Notes: generated from the sequence alone by a model not told the origin. A stretch of DNA of 9,722 nucleotides from JASJHI01 sp965371355 (GCA_965371355.1 CBDUYD010000109.1:1-9722); one strand, 5' to 3'; numbered from the stretch's first letter, positions 1 to 8,075 are shown. Numbers and translations are program-made.

Positions 1-1013
<1,013 letters not shown>

Positions 1014-1058
1014 GACGACTCCATTCTCAGCTCTAGGTAGCTCGGTGCGATACGTCTC

Positions 1059-2474
1059 TCAGTGCAGATACGTCGAGAGGCCGCGCTTGACGTAACGGCC
1101 GTGGCCCTTCACCCCGGTGAAGGTGTCGTTCTCGATCACGACCATGCCGCGCGAGAGCACGGTGTCGACCTTGCCGTCGATCTCGAATCCCTCGTAGGCG
1201 GAGTGGTCCATGTTCATGTGATGCTTGTCGTCGATCCCGATCTTGGTGTGACCGTTCGGATCCCAGATGAGGATGTCGGCGTCGGCGCCGGGTTCGATCA
1301 CGCCCTTCTTGTCGAGGCCGAACATGCGAGCCGGGGTGGTCGCGCACGTCTCGACCCATCGTTCGAGTGTGAGCTCGCCACTGACGACACCCTGGTAGAT
1401 CAGTTCCATCCGGTGCTCGACGCCACCGATCCCGTTGGGGATCGCGGAGAAGTTGCCGAGTCCGAGTTCCTTCTGCTCCTTGAAGCAGAACGGGCAGTGA
1501 TCGGTGGAGACGATGGCCAGCTCGTTCAGTCGCAGACCCTTCCACAGATCGCTCTGGTGCTGGGCGTGCTTGGTGCGCAGCGGGGTGGAACAGACCCACT
1601 TGGCGCCCTCGAATCCCGGCTGCGCGAGCTGGTCCTCGATCGACAGGTAGAGGTACTGCGGACACGTCTCGCCGAACACGTTGTACCCGTCGTGGCGCGC
1701 CGCGGCGACCTCTTCGAGCGCTTCGGATGCCGACATGTGCACCACGTAGAGCGGCACGTTGCCCGCGACCTTCGACAGTTGGATCGCGCGGTGGGTCGCC
1801 TCGCTCTCGAGTTCGGCGGGCCGCGTGAACGAGTGGAACCTCGGATCGGTGTCGCCGCGCGCCAGCGACTGGGCGACGAGCACGTCGATCGCGATGCCGT
1901 TCTCGGCGTGCATCATGATCATCGCTCCGGATTCCGAGGCGTTCTGCATCGCCCGCAGGATCTGGCCGTCGTCGGAGTAGAAGACGCCGGGGTACGCCAT
2001 GAACATCTTGAAGCTCGTGATGCCCTCGTTGTCGACCAGGTAGGTCATCGCCTTGAGCGACTCCTCGTCGACACCGCCGATGATCTGGTGGAACCCGTAG
2101 TCGATCGAGCAGTTGCCCGCCGCCTTCTCGTGCCACGCGGCGAGGCTGTCGATCACGCTCGTGCCCGTGGGCTGCACCGCGAAGTCGACGATCGTGGTGA
2201 CGCCTCCCCACGCCGCGGCGTTGGTGCCGGTCTCGAACGTGTCCGATGCCTCGGTGCCGCCGAACGGCAGCTGCATGTGGGTGTGGACGTCGACGCCGCC
2301 CGGGACGACGTACTTGTCGGTCGCGTCGATCGTGCGGTCGGCGGCGATGCCGAGAGCGTCGGCCTGACCGGGCCCGAGGATCGCCACCACCGACTCGCCG
2401 TCGATCAGCACATCGCCCGCGCGCCGTCCGACGGCCGAGACGATCGTGCCGCCCGTGATCAGTGTCGTGCTCAT
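1059..2474 (-). CDS. hydA: Dihydropyrimidinase (D-hydantoinase family)
   Basis: A 471-residue amidohydrolase that opens the ring of 5,6-dihydrouracil or dihydrothymine to N-carbamoyl-beta-alanine or N-carbamoyl-beta-aminoisobutyrate, step two of reductive pyrimidine degradation. All ligands of the binuclear zinc centre expected from the family are visible: H64 and H66 in GGVDVHTHMQ, the lysine to be carboxylated in ITSFKMFMAYPG (K156), H189 in MIMMHAENG, H246 in LYVVHMSAS and D325 in VSTDHCPF. The substrate-binding SAIPNGIGGVEHR segment is at 343-355, and length matches the family (about 460-480). The frame stays open upstream to about 2825, but that part lies inside the nitrilase gene. The ATG at 2474 (MSTTLITGGTIV) gives the normal N-terminus and overlaps the upstream stop by four bases (ATGA), implying translational coupling. 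There is only a weak GGTG in front, consistent with re-initiation. Specificity for hydantoins in place of dihydropyrimidines cannot be excluded, but the neighbours favour pyrimidines. Confidence 0.93.
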   Translation of the reverse strand: MSTTLITGGTIVSAVGRRAGDVLIDGESVVAILGPGQADALGIAADRTIDATDKYVVPGGVDVHTHMQLPFGGTEASDTFETGTNAAAWGGVTTIVDFAVQPTGTSVIDSLAAWHEKAAGNCSIDYGFHQIIGGVDEESLKAMTYLVDNEGITSFKMFMAYPGVFYSDDGQILRAMQNASESGAMIMMHAENGIAIDVLVAQSLARGDTDPRFHSFTRPAELESEATHRAIQLSKVAGNVPLYVVHMSASEALEEVAAARHDGYNVFGETCPQYLYLSIEDQLAQPGFEGAKWVCSTPLRTKHAQHQSDLWKGLRLNELAIVSTDHCPFCFKEQKELGLGNFSAIPNGIGGVEHRMELIYQGVVSGELTLERWVETCATTPARMFGLDKKGVIEPGADADILIWDPNGHTKIGIDDKHHMNMDHSAYEGFEIDGKVDTVLSRGMVVIENDTFTGVKGHGRYVKRGLSTYLH

Positions 2475-3313
2475 CGCTGCACCAACTCGTCGTAGGCGTC
2501 GGGGCGGCGGTCGCGGTAGAAGGCCCAGCCGTCGCGCGTCTCCTTGATCCGGTCCATGTCGAGGTCGCGGACGATCAGCTCGGGCTTGTAGGCGTCTCCC
2601 TTGTCGCCGACGTACTGACCGCGCGGGTCGACGAAGTAGCTCTGGCCGTAGAAGTCGTTGTCGCCGAGCGGCTCGATGCCGACCCGGTTGATCGCACCGA
2701 CGTAGTACATGTTGGCGCAGGCCGCTGCGGGCTGCTCGATGCTCCACAGGTACTCGGACAGGCCGCGGGACGTGGCCGACGGATTGAACACGATCTCGGC
2801 GCCGTTCAGGCCGAGGATCCGCCACCCCTCGGGGAAATGCCGGTCGTAGCAGATGTAGACGCCGACCTTGCCGACCGCGGTGTCGAAGATCGGGTACCCG
2901 CCGTTGCCGGGACGGAAGTAGAACTTCTCCCAGAACCCCTTGACCTGGGGGATGTGCTGCTTGCGGAACTTGCCGAGATAGGTGCCGTCGGCGTCGATGA
3001 CCGCTGCGGTGTTGTAGTAGATGCCCGGCTGCTCGACCTCGTACATCGGCAGCACCATCACCATGCCGAGTTCCTTGGCCACCGCCTGGAACCGCTGCGT
3101 CGTCGGCCCATCGGGGATGTACTCGGTGTATTCGTAGTACTCGGCGTCCTGGACCTGGCAGAAGTACGGCCCGTAGAAGAGTTCTTGGAAGCAGATGACC
3201 TGTGCACCCTGGGCGGCGGCCTCGCGGGCAGCATCCTCGTGCTTGTCGATCATCGACTCCTTGTCACCCGTCCAATCCGTCTGCAGCAATGCCGCCTTCA
3301 CGATGTTGGCCAT
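2471..3313 (-). CDS. Beta-ureidopropionase / N-carbamoyl amidohydrolase (nitrilase superfamily)
   Basis: A 280-residue carbon-nitrogen hydrolase predicted to split N-carbamoyl-beta-alanine (or N-carbamoyl-beta-aminoisobutyrate) into the beta-amino acid, CO2 and ammonia, step three of reductive pyrimidine catabolism. The nitrilase triad is clear: E44 in ICFQELFYGP, K118 in KFRKQHIPQ and nucleophile C155 in VYICYDRHFPEG. The segments IVFNPSATS (174-182) and VGAINRVG (205-212) resemble beta-ureidopropionases more than carbamoylputrescine amidases. The ATG at 3313 has an AGGGGG Shine-Dalgarno sequence (3323-3318) with a 4-nt spacer. It is the first gene of the minus-strand operon; its TGA overlaps the dihydropyrimidinase ATG, so the two enzymes, which act in sequence, are probably made in step. 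The function would match genes called pydC elsewhere. N-carbamoyl-D-amino acid hydrolase is the main alternative, since such enzymes also sit beside hydantoinases. Confidence 0.88.
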   Translation of the reverse strand: MANIVKAALLQTDWTGDKESMIDKHEDAAREAAAQGAQVICFQELFYGPYFCQVQDAEYYEYTEYIPDGPTTQRFQAVAKELGMVMVLPMYEVEQPGIYYNTAAVIDADGTYLGKFRKQHIPQVKGFWEKFYFRPGNGGYPIFDTAVGKVGVYICYDRHFPEGWRILGLNGAEIVFNPSATSRGLSEYLWSIEQPAAACANMYYVGAINRVGIEPLGDNDFYGQSYFVDPRGQYVGDKGDAYKPELIVRDLDMDRIKETRDGWAFYRDRRPDAYDELVQR

Positions 3314-3380
3314 GGAACCCCCTGGAGAGTGGTGGAAATCCGGTCACGACGACGCCCACACGGCGACGACCGTGATTGCG

Positions 3381-3409
3381 ACACTACTGACCGGCCGTGA
3401 GCAGGACAA
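3381..3409 (-). promoter_or_regulatory. Candidate promoter of the pyrimidine-degradation operon
   Basis: On the minus strand TTGTCC (3409-3404) and TAGTGT (3386-3381) are separated by exactly 17 bp, fitting a housekeeping-sigma -35/-10 arrangement with the actinobacterial TAnnnT -10. Transcription would start near 3374, giving a leader of about 60 nt before the ATG at 3313, which carries its own Shine-Dalgarno sequence. Placement is by motif and spacing only. It is the best match in the 112-bp gap between the two minus-strand genes. Confidence 0.5.
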
Positions 3410-3420
3410 CAGACGGCCGG
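3391..3420. repeat. Perfect 8-bp inverted repeat overlapping the operon promoter
   Basis: CCGGCCGT (3391-3398) and ACGGCCGG (3413-3420) are exact reverse complements separated by 14 nt. On the minus strand the repeat begins 5 nt after the TAA of the IF-2B-like gene, so it could form a GC-rich hairpin that ends that transcript, though no T-run follows. It also encloses the candidate -35 box of the pyrimidine operon in its centre and covers most of the -35/-10 spacer with one arm, so it could equally be an operator for a regulator of that operon. The sequence does not decide between these. Confidence 0.45.
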
Positions 3421-3425
3421 GCCGG

Positions 3426-4238
3426 TTACATCGCGGGGCGACGGAGCAGCTCGGAGGCTACGGCACACTCGGTGACGATCGCCGGCGGACCCATCGGGAG
3501 CCGCCCGCGCGGACCGACGACGTCGGTGAAGAGGTGCGCGGGGAGCACCTCGACGTCGAGCTCCCACGGATCGGTGTACTCGCGCAGCTCGCCGAGCCGC
3601 CCTTCCATCGAGTCGAGCACGCGAGGCGGAAGGCGACGCCCGACCCCCGCGACGAGCCAGACCTCGGTGTCCCACGTCGACGCCGCAGCGGCGATGGTCG
3701 AGGAGCCGATCGGCGTCACGACGCGGGTGCCGTCGGTGGCGAGCGCCTCGACGAGCACGAGGTCGGCCTCGCGCACGACCGCGCCGGCGGCGCCCGCGTC
3801 GACCGCCTCGTAGTCGACGTCGTGGCGCTCGAGGCCACGGACGAACCCGGTGGCCGTGTGCCCGACGTCGAGTGCGAGCACGCGCACGTCGCCGCGCCGG
3901 GCCAATCCCTCGACGATCAGATCGGGTGCGCCGATCGTGACGATGTCGGCGTCGTCGGGCAGTTCGACCGCCAGCCGGGACGGCGTCTCGTCACACCCGA
4001 TCCGGTCGGCGAGTTCCCAGATCGTCTCGAAGGGCTCGGAGGAGTTGAGAACACTGCAGCAGAGCCACCACAGCGGTCCGGTGAAGGGGTGCCGTTCGAC
4101 GATGCGGCGACAGGCCACGACGAGTGCCGACGGGTCGAAGTGCATCGAGCCGAGGGCGTGCGCGGTCTCGACCACGAGCGACGCCGGATCGGCACCCTGG
4201 ACCCTCGCGACGTAGCGGAGGTGCTCGATCGGATGCAC
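3426..4238 (-). CDS. IF-2B/MtnA-fold-like protein of unknown function
   Basis: A 270-residue cytosolic protein that I place, with moderate confidence, near the IF-2B alpha / MtnA / ribose-1,5-bisphosphate isomerase fold. The N-terminal part (1-90; HPIEHLRYVARVQGAD) is largely helical. From about 97 alternating hydrophobic strands and helices follow: ADIVTIGAPDLIVEGL (97-112), RVLALDVGHTATGFVRGL (119-136), and EADLVLVEALATDGTRVVTPIGSS (157-180), which recalls the family's signature of a VDLVIVGAD-like strand followed by a KIGT-like turn. The cysteine-containing loop and GAD aspartate that MtnA uses for catalysis are not seen, so methylthioribose-1-phosphate isomerase activity is doubtful. The GTG at 4238 starts the conserved-looking HPIEHLRYV segment and lies 7 nt after a TACGGT -10, indicating a leaderless mRNA. 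The frame is open further upstream, but there it would overlap the divergent gene and its promoter. It lies 112 bp upstream of the pyrimidine operon on the same strand; a functional link is not shown. Confidence 0.6.
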   Translation of the reverse strand: MHPIEHLRYVARVQGADPASLVVETAHALGSMHFDPSALVVACRRIVERHPFTGPLWWLCCSVLNSSEPFETIWELADRIGCDETPSRLAVELPDDADIVTIGAPDLIVEGLARRGDVRVLALDVGHTATGFVRGLERHDVDYEAVDAGAAGAVVREADLVLVEALATDGTRVVTPIGSSTIAAAASTWDTEVWLVAGVGRRLPPRVLDSMEGRLGELREYTDPWELDVEVLPAHLFTDVVGPRGRLPMGPPAIVTECAVASELLRRPAM

Positions 4239-4245
4239 GTCGCCG

Positions 4246-4251
4246 ACCGTA
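4246..4251 (-). promoter_or_regulatory. -10 element of a leaderless promoter for the IF-2B-like gene
   Basis: TACGGT reads on the minus strand from 4251 to 4246 and is followed by 7 nt (CGGCGAC) and then the GTG start at 4238. That distance places the transcription start on or next to the start codon, the arrangement of leaderless actinobacterial mRNAs. No good -35 hexamer is visible 16-19 bp upstream, and no Shine-Dalgarno sequence precedes the GTG. Confidence 0.55.
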
Positions 4252-4288
4252 CACGCTGCAACGTTGGCCCGAGTGGGCGCCGGGTCGC

Positions 4289-4294
4289 TACGAT
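4289..4294 (+). promoter_or_regulatory. -10 element of a leaderless promoter for the thioredoxin-like gene
   Basis: TACGAT is followed by 8 nt (CGCTCGCC) and the GTG start at 4303, so transcription should begin at or beside the start codon. A possible -35 is TTGGCC (4264-4269), with a long 19-bp spacer. The 8-bp palindrome CAACGTTG (4259-4266) sits between this -10 and the opposing one at 4246-4251 and overlaps the possible -35; it could be a shared operator or chance. Confidence 0.6.
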
Positions 4295-4302
4295 CGCTCG
4301 CC

Positions 4303-4815
4303 GTGGCCCCAACCACCCTGAAGCAGATCTCCCCCGCGCTCGAACTCACGCCGCTGCCCCACGACGGGCGCGGCGAGACGAGGCCGGTGATGGACTGGCT
4401 GACGACGTTCCATCTCGCCTCGGTCGTGCTCGATCCGTACACCAACGAGAGTTCCTGGATCCTCCGATCGGCGACCCGCATCCTCGAGCACTTCCGCGAT
4501 GCCGACGTCCGGATCAACTTCATCGTCACCGCCGGGGCGGACGACACCCGCGCCTTCCTCGGTCCGCTCGCCGACAGCTACATGGTGTTCTGCGATCCCG
4601 ACCGCGCGGCGGTCAGGGCGCTCGGGCTGAGCGAGATCCCGGCGTTCGCGTTGATCCGCGTCGACGGCGCCATCGCCGCGGTCGCCGAGGGCTGGCACGC
4701 CCACGAGTGGCACGCGGTCGCCGAGGAGATCGCGGAGCTCACCCACTGGTCGATGCCGACGATTCCCGGCCCTGGTGATCCGGGGCCGTTCGACGGATCA
4801 CCCGCGCTCGGCTGA
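4303..4815 (+). CDS. Thioredoxin-fold-like protein without a CxxC motif
   Basis: A 170-residue soluble protein. The layout from about residue 29 to 146 suggests a thioredoxin-like domain: a helix-rich lead, a strand (VRINFIVTAG, 69-78), then CDPDRAAVRALGLSEIPAF (97-115) with the IP of a cis-proline loop, a strand ALIRVDGAIAAVAEGW (116-131), and a final helix (HEWHAVAEEIAEL, 134-146). Where a thiol-disulfide oxidoreductase would have CxxC there is DPYTNESSW (44-52), and the only cysteine is C97. Classical redox activity is therefore unlikely, and a binding or scaffold role is more probable. The last 20 residues are rich in Gly and Pro and look unstructured. Start: the GTG at 4303 lies 8 nt after TACGAT. 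The next GTG upstream in frame (4264) would fall before the -10. It is followed 4 bp later by hrpB, with which it is probably co-transcribed. I do not recognise a named family. Confidence 0.6.
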   Translation: MAPTTLKQISPALELTPLPHDGRGETRPVMDWLTTFHLASVVLDPYTNESSWILRSATRILEHFRDADVRINFIVTAGADDTRAFLGPLADSYMVFCDPDRAAVRALGLSEIPAFALIRVDGAIAAVAEGWHAHEWHAVAEEIAELTHWSMPTIPGPGDPGPFDGSPALG

Positions 4816-4819
4816 GCGC

Positions 4820-7333
4820 GTGCCGGCCGGACACGCCGATCTCCCGGTCGTCGATGCACTGGACGATCTCCGGACAGCGCTCGCCGAGAACCGCCGGGCG
4901 GTGTTGGTCGCACCACCGGGGGCGGGCAAGACGACCGTCGTGCCGCTCGCACTCCTCGACGAGAGATGGCTCGGTTCGGGTCGGATCGTGATGCTCGAAC
5001 CCCGCCGGTTGGCGACCCGCGCCGCGGCGCGCCGGATGGCGACGACGACCGCGACCGAGGTCGGCGCGCTCATCGGATACCAGACCCGCGACGAGCGTCG
5101 GATCGGCCCCGACACCAGGATCGAGGTCGTCACCGAGGGGGTGCTCACGCGACGCCTGCAGAACGACCCCGAACTCCCGGGCGTCGGGTTGGTGATCTTC
5201 GACGAGGTCCACGAGCGGAACCTCACCACCGACCTCGGGATGGCGTTCGCGCTCGACAGCGCGGCGACGCTGCGCCACGACCTGCGGCTGCTCGCGATGT
5301 CGGCAACACCCGACATCGCGGGGTTGTCGCAGTTGCTCGACGCGACGGTCGTCGAGAGCGAGGGCCGCATGTTCGACGTCTCGATCAGGTGGCTGCCGCG
5401 TGCGCCGACCAAGGGCCGGGGTCGCCCGGAGCGGATCGAACCGGCGGTCGTCTCGGCCGTGCTGACCGCGCTCGGCGCAGGGGAGGGTGACGTGCTGGTG
5501 TTCCTGCCCGGGATCGGCGAGATCCGGCGGGTCGAGGAGCAGCTGCGGTCGACACTCGGGCCGAACATCGACGTCCGGCCGCTCGCAGGCGCCCTCTCGA
5601 CAACCGAACAGGACGCCGCGCTGCTCCCCTCCCCGTCCGGGCGCCGACGTATCGTGCTCGCGACCGACATCGCCGAGACTTCGCTGACCGTCGCCGGCGT
5701 GCGCATCGTCGTCGACTCGGGGCTCGCCCGCGAGCCGCGGTTCGACGCCCGCACCGGGATGTCCCGGCTGACGACGGTGACGACCAGCCGCTCCTCGGCC
5801 GAGCAGCGAACCGGCCGCGCCGGTCGGACGGAACCGGGCATCGCGTACCGTCTGTGGAGCAAGGTCGAGCACGGCAGCAGGCCGCGGCACCGGACGCCGG
5901 AGATCGAGCAAGCGGATCTCGCGGGCTTCGCGCTCGAACTCGCCGCGTGGGGAGGAGTCGACGACGCGTTCATCGATCGGGCATTCATCGACGAGCCGCC
6001 ACGAGCCGCGCTTCGCCAGGCGCGCGAACTCCTCACCGATCTCCACGCCCTCGACGACGGCCCGATCACCGGGTCGATAACGCCGCTCGGACGGAGGATG
6101 CTCGGACTGCCGGTGCACCCGCGCCTCGCCAGGATGGTCGCCGTCGACGAGACGTCGCTCGCCTGCGTCGTCGCGACGCTCGTCGAGGAACGCGACATCT
6201 TCCGCGGACGACCCGACGACCTCCCCGTCGACCTCGCACTCCGCGTCGGCGCGATCGCCGGCACCGCCGGGCACGATCTCGCGGACCGAGGGGCGGTGCA
6301 CCGCCTCCGCGACCGGGCCCGCGATCTCGCCCGCCGCGCGCGCATCGACTGGGACCCCGACTCGATCGACCCGGACGGCACTGGTGGGGTTCTGATGCTC
6401 GGCTTCCCCGACCGGCTCGCCGCCCTTCGGCGGCCCGGCCAGTTCCGTCTGCGGAGCGGGAACGGCGCGTGGGTCGCGACCGACGATCCGATGGCCGACG
6501 AGGCATTCCTCGTCGCCGCCGACCTCGACGGTCGTCGCGACAGGGCGCGCATCCGGCTCGCCGCGGCGGTCGACGAGTCCGAGGTCCTCTCCGCGTTCGG
6601 ACCCGAGGTCGCCGAGCAGCGCAAGCTCGCATGGGATACCGACCGGGGCGACGGGGGCGACCTCGTCGAGACGATCGATCGCCGCCTCGGAGCGCTGTCG
6701 CTCGGCCGTCAGGTCCGCCAACCTGAGCCGGGCGCGGAGACGATGGCCGCGCTGATGGCACGCGTCCGGGCGACCAAGCTCGACGTGCTCACCTGGAGCG
6801 GAGCGGCCGTCAACCTCCGCCACCGCGTCGGTTTCCTGCATCGGACGATCGGTGAGCCGTGGCCCGAGTGGTCGACGCGCACACTCCTCGCGACGCTCGA
6901 CGAGTGGCTCGTGCCGTACCTCCCGGGTGCGACCGGCCGGGCCGACCTCGAGGGCCTCGACGTGGCGATGGTGCTGCGCGCGCAGTTGCCGTGGCCCGAG
7001 GGGAGCGAACTCGACGCACTGGCACCCGGACGCCTCGCACTCCCGACGGGACGCGAGGTGACGATCGACTACGGGGCCGACCAGCCGCAGGCCTCGGTGC
7101 GCGTGCAGGACCTGTTCGGGCTCACCGATCACCCGATGGCGGGTGCCCATCCCATCCGTCTCCACCTGCTGTCGCCGGCCGACCGCCCGATCCAGGTCAC
7201 CGCCGACCTCCCCGGATTCTGGCGGGGTTCGTGGAAAGCGGTCCGCAAGGAGATGGCCGGGCGCTACCCGAAGCACCAGTGGCCGACCGACCCTGCGACC
7301 GCCCGCCCGAAGCGGCTCAAGGGCGATCGGTGA
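4820..7333 (+). CDS. hrpB: ATP-dependent helicase HrpB
   Basis: A DEAH-type superfamily 2 helicase of 837 residues, the usual HrpB length (about 800-840). In order it has motif I APPGAGKTT (31-39), EPRRLATR (60-67, Ia), FDEVHERN (127-134, II), AMSATPD (159-165, III), VFLPGIGEIRRVEEQL around 228-243, ATDIAETSLTVAGVRIVVDSGL around 278-299 (V) and the arginine-finger motif QRTGRAGR around 330-337 (VI). A helicase-associated region follows, and the HrpB-specific C-terminus runs from about 708, ending with DLPGFWRGSWKAVRKEMAGRYPKHQWP around 797-823, the family's PGFW...YPKHxWP signature. Motif II reads DEVH where many HrpB proteins have DEFH. The physiological substrate of HrpB is poorly known; RNA or DNA unwinding is inferred from the superfamily. 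GTG at 4820, 4 bp after the preceding stop, gives the expected N-terminus. Another GTG at 4775 would overlap the upstream gene by 41 bp. Neither has a clear ribosome binding site. Confidence 0.93.
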   Translation: MPAGHADLPVVDALDDLRTALAENRRAVLVAPPGAGKTTVVPLALLDERWLGSGRIVMLEPRRLATRAAARRMATTTATEVGALIGYQTRDERRIGPDTRIEVVTEGVLTRRLQNDPELPGVGLVIFDEVHERNLTTDLGMAFALDSAATLRHDLRLLAMSATPDIAGLSQLLDATVVESEGRMFDVSIRWLPRAPTKGRGRPERIEPAVVSAVLTALGAGEGDVLVFLPGIGEIRRVEEQLRSTLGPNIDVRPLAGALSTTEQDAALLPSPSGRRRIVLATDIAETSLTVAGVRIVVDSGLAREPRFDARTGMSRLTTVTTSRSSAEQRTGRAGRTEPGIAYRLWSKVEHGSRPRHRTPEIEQADLAGFALELAAWGGVDDAFIDRAFIDEPPRAALRQARELLTDLHALDDGPITGSITPLGRRMLGLPVHPRLARMVAVDETSLACVVATLVEERDIFRGRPDDLPVDLALRVGAIAGTAGHDLADRGAVHRLRDRARDLARRARIDWDPDSIDPDGTGGVLMLGFPDRLAALRRPGQFRLRSGNGAWVATDDPMADEAFLVAADLDGRRDRARIRLAAAVDESEVLSAFGPEVAEQRKLAWDTDRGDGGDLVETIDRRLGALSLGRQVRQPEPGAETMAALMARVRATKLDVLTWSGAAVNLRHRVGFLHRTIGEPWPEWSTRTLLATLDEWLVPYLPGATGRADLEGLDVAMVLRAQLPWPEGSELDALAPGRLALPTGREVTIDYGADQPQASVRVQDLFGLTDHPMAGAHPIRLHLLSPADRPIQVTADLPGFWRGSWKAVRKEMAGRYPKHQWPTDPATARPKRLKGDR

Positions 7334-8058
7334 TGCTCGGCCTGTCGATCGGTATGGCGACGGTCTGCATCCTCGCCGTCTTTCTGGGCGCGACCGTTCA
7401 GGCGTCGGTGGGAATCGGTCTCGGCATGATCGCCGCACCCGTGCTCGCGTTGGCGGATCCCGAGTTCATTCCCGTGGCGCTCGTCATCTCGGTGATACCT
7501 CTCACCGCGTCGATCGCGTTCGCCGACCGTCATCATGTCGAGACCCGCGGTTTCCTGCTGGCGCTCGGCGGGCGGGTGCCCGGCGTGATCGCCGGTGCGC
7601 TGGTCGCCGCCGCGCTCTCGACCGATGTGATCGCGCTGCTCGTCTCCGGCTCGGTGTTGCTGGCGGTGGGGATCTCGGTAACCGCGAAGCGTTTCCACCC
7701 CTCGGATCCGGCACTCGTCGCTGCCGGACTGGCCTCGGGGTTCACCGGCACGACCACCGGTGTCGGCGGCCCGCCGATGGCGCTCGTCTACCAGCACAGT
7801 GATCCGGCGACGATGCGGTCGACCATTTCGGCGTTCTTCGCGATCGGCGCGCTGATGTCGATAACCGCCCTATGGATCGCCGGCGAGGTCGGGCGCCGCC
7901 AGCTCGAGCTCGCGGCGATTCTGCTCCCGGCGGTGATCCTCGGCACGGTGACAGCCCGGCTCGTCCGCCACCGTCTCGATCCGGCGATCGTGCGCCCGGC
8001 GGTGCTCGGAATCTGCACCGTCACGTCGATCGCCCTGCTGATCCGCACGTTCGCCTGA
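7333..8058 (+). CDS. TSUP (TauE/SafE) family membrane transporter
   Basis: A 241-residue polytopic inner-membrane protein of the sulfite exporter TauE/SafE (TSUP, DUF81) family, whose members move small anions, often sulfite or organosulfonates. Hydrophobic segments, about seven or eight in all, lie near residues 3-20, 27-40, 47-64, 74-95, 98-117, 127-140, 165-183, 193-212 and 222-238. Two family-typical glycine-rich stretches are present: GATVQASVGIGLGMIAAP (19-36), and GFTGTTTGVGGPPMAL (136-151) at the start of the second half, reflecting the internal duplication. The ATG at 7333 shares one base with the hrpB TGA (TGATG), indicating translational coupling. A GTG at 7330 is an alternative one codon earlier. 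The frame extends upstream inside hrpB, but that part is a shadow. The transported substrate cannot be read from sequence, and the neighbours (helicase, fumarase) give no hint of sulfur metabolism. Confidence 0.88.
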   Translation: MLGLSIGMATVCILAVFLGATVQASVGIGLGMIAAPVLALADPEFIPVALVISVIPLTASIAFADRHHVETRGFLLALGGRVPGVIAGALVAAALSTDVIALLVSGSVLLAVGISVTAKRFHPSDPALVAAGLASGFTGTTTGVGGPPMALVYQHSDPATMRSTISAFFAIGALMSITALWIAGEVGRRQLELAAILLPAVILGTVTARLVRHRLDPAIVRPAVLGICTVTSIALLIRTFA

Positions 8059-8069
8059 GCGGTTGCTCG

Positions 8070-8075
8070 TAGGCT
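8070..8075 (+). promoter_or_regulatory. -10 element of a leaderless promoter for the fumarase gene
   Basis: TAGGCT lies in the 24-bp gap after the TSUP stop and is followed by 7 nt (CGGGTCG) and the ATG at 8083. The distance puts the transcription start at the ATG. No convincing -35 is visible. It suggests that fumarase is expressed independently of the hrpB-TSUP transcript, although read-through is possible because no terminator is seen in the gap. Confidence 0.6.

Noticed and set aside
1029..1043. Short repeat AGCTC-TAGGT-AGCTC between dihydropyrimidinase and mmsA, considered as a regulatory site
   Set aside because: It is a 5-bp direct repeat in a 45-bp gap, short enough to occur by chance, and no -10-like element at suitable spacing accompanies it.
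1062..2495. 477-codon open frame on the plus strand opposite the dihydropyrimidinase gene
   Set aside because: Low-complexity Val/Asp/Arg/His-rich translation with no domain; the opposite strand holds the complete enzyme with all metal ligands.
2475..2825. Upstream in-frame extension of the dihydropyrimidinase to 588 residues
   Set aside because: The extra part is Arg-rich and lies inside the nitrilase gene in another frame; the ATG at 2474 gives the family-standard N-terminus and an ATGA coupling.
4739..7438. 899-codon open frame on the minus strand opposite hrpB
   Set aside because: Its translation is Arg/Gly/Pro/Asp-rich without recognisable motifs, whereas the plus strand carries a full set of helicase motifs. 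It is the usual antisense shadow of a GC-rich gene.
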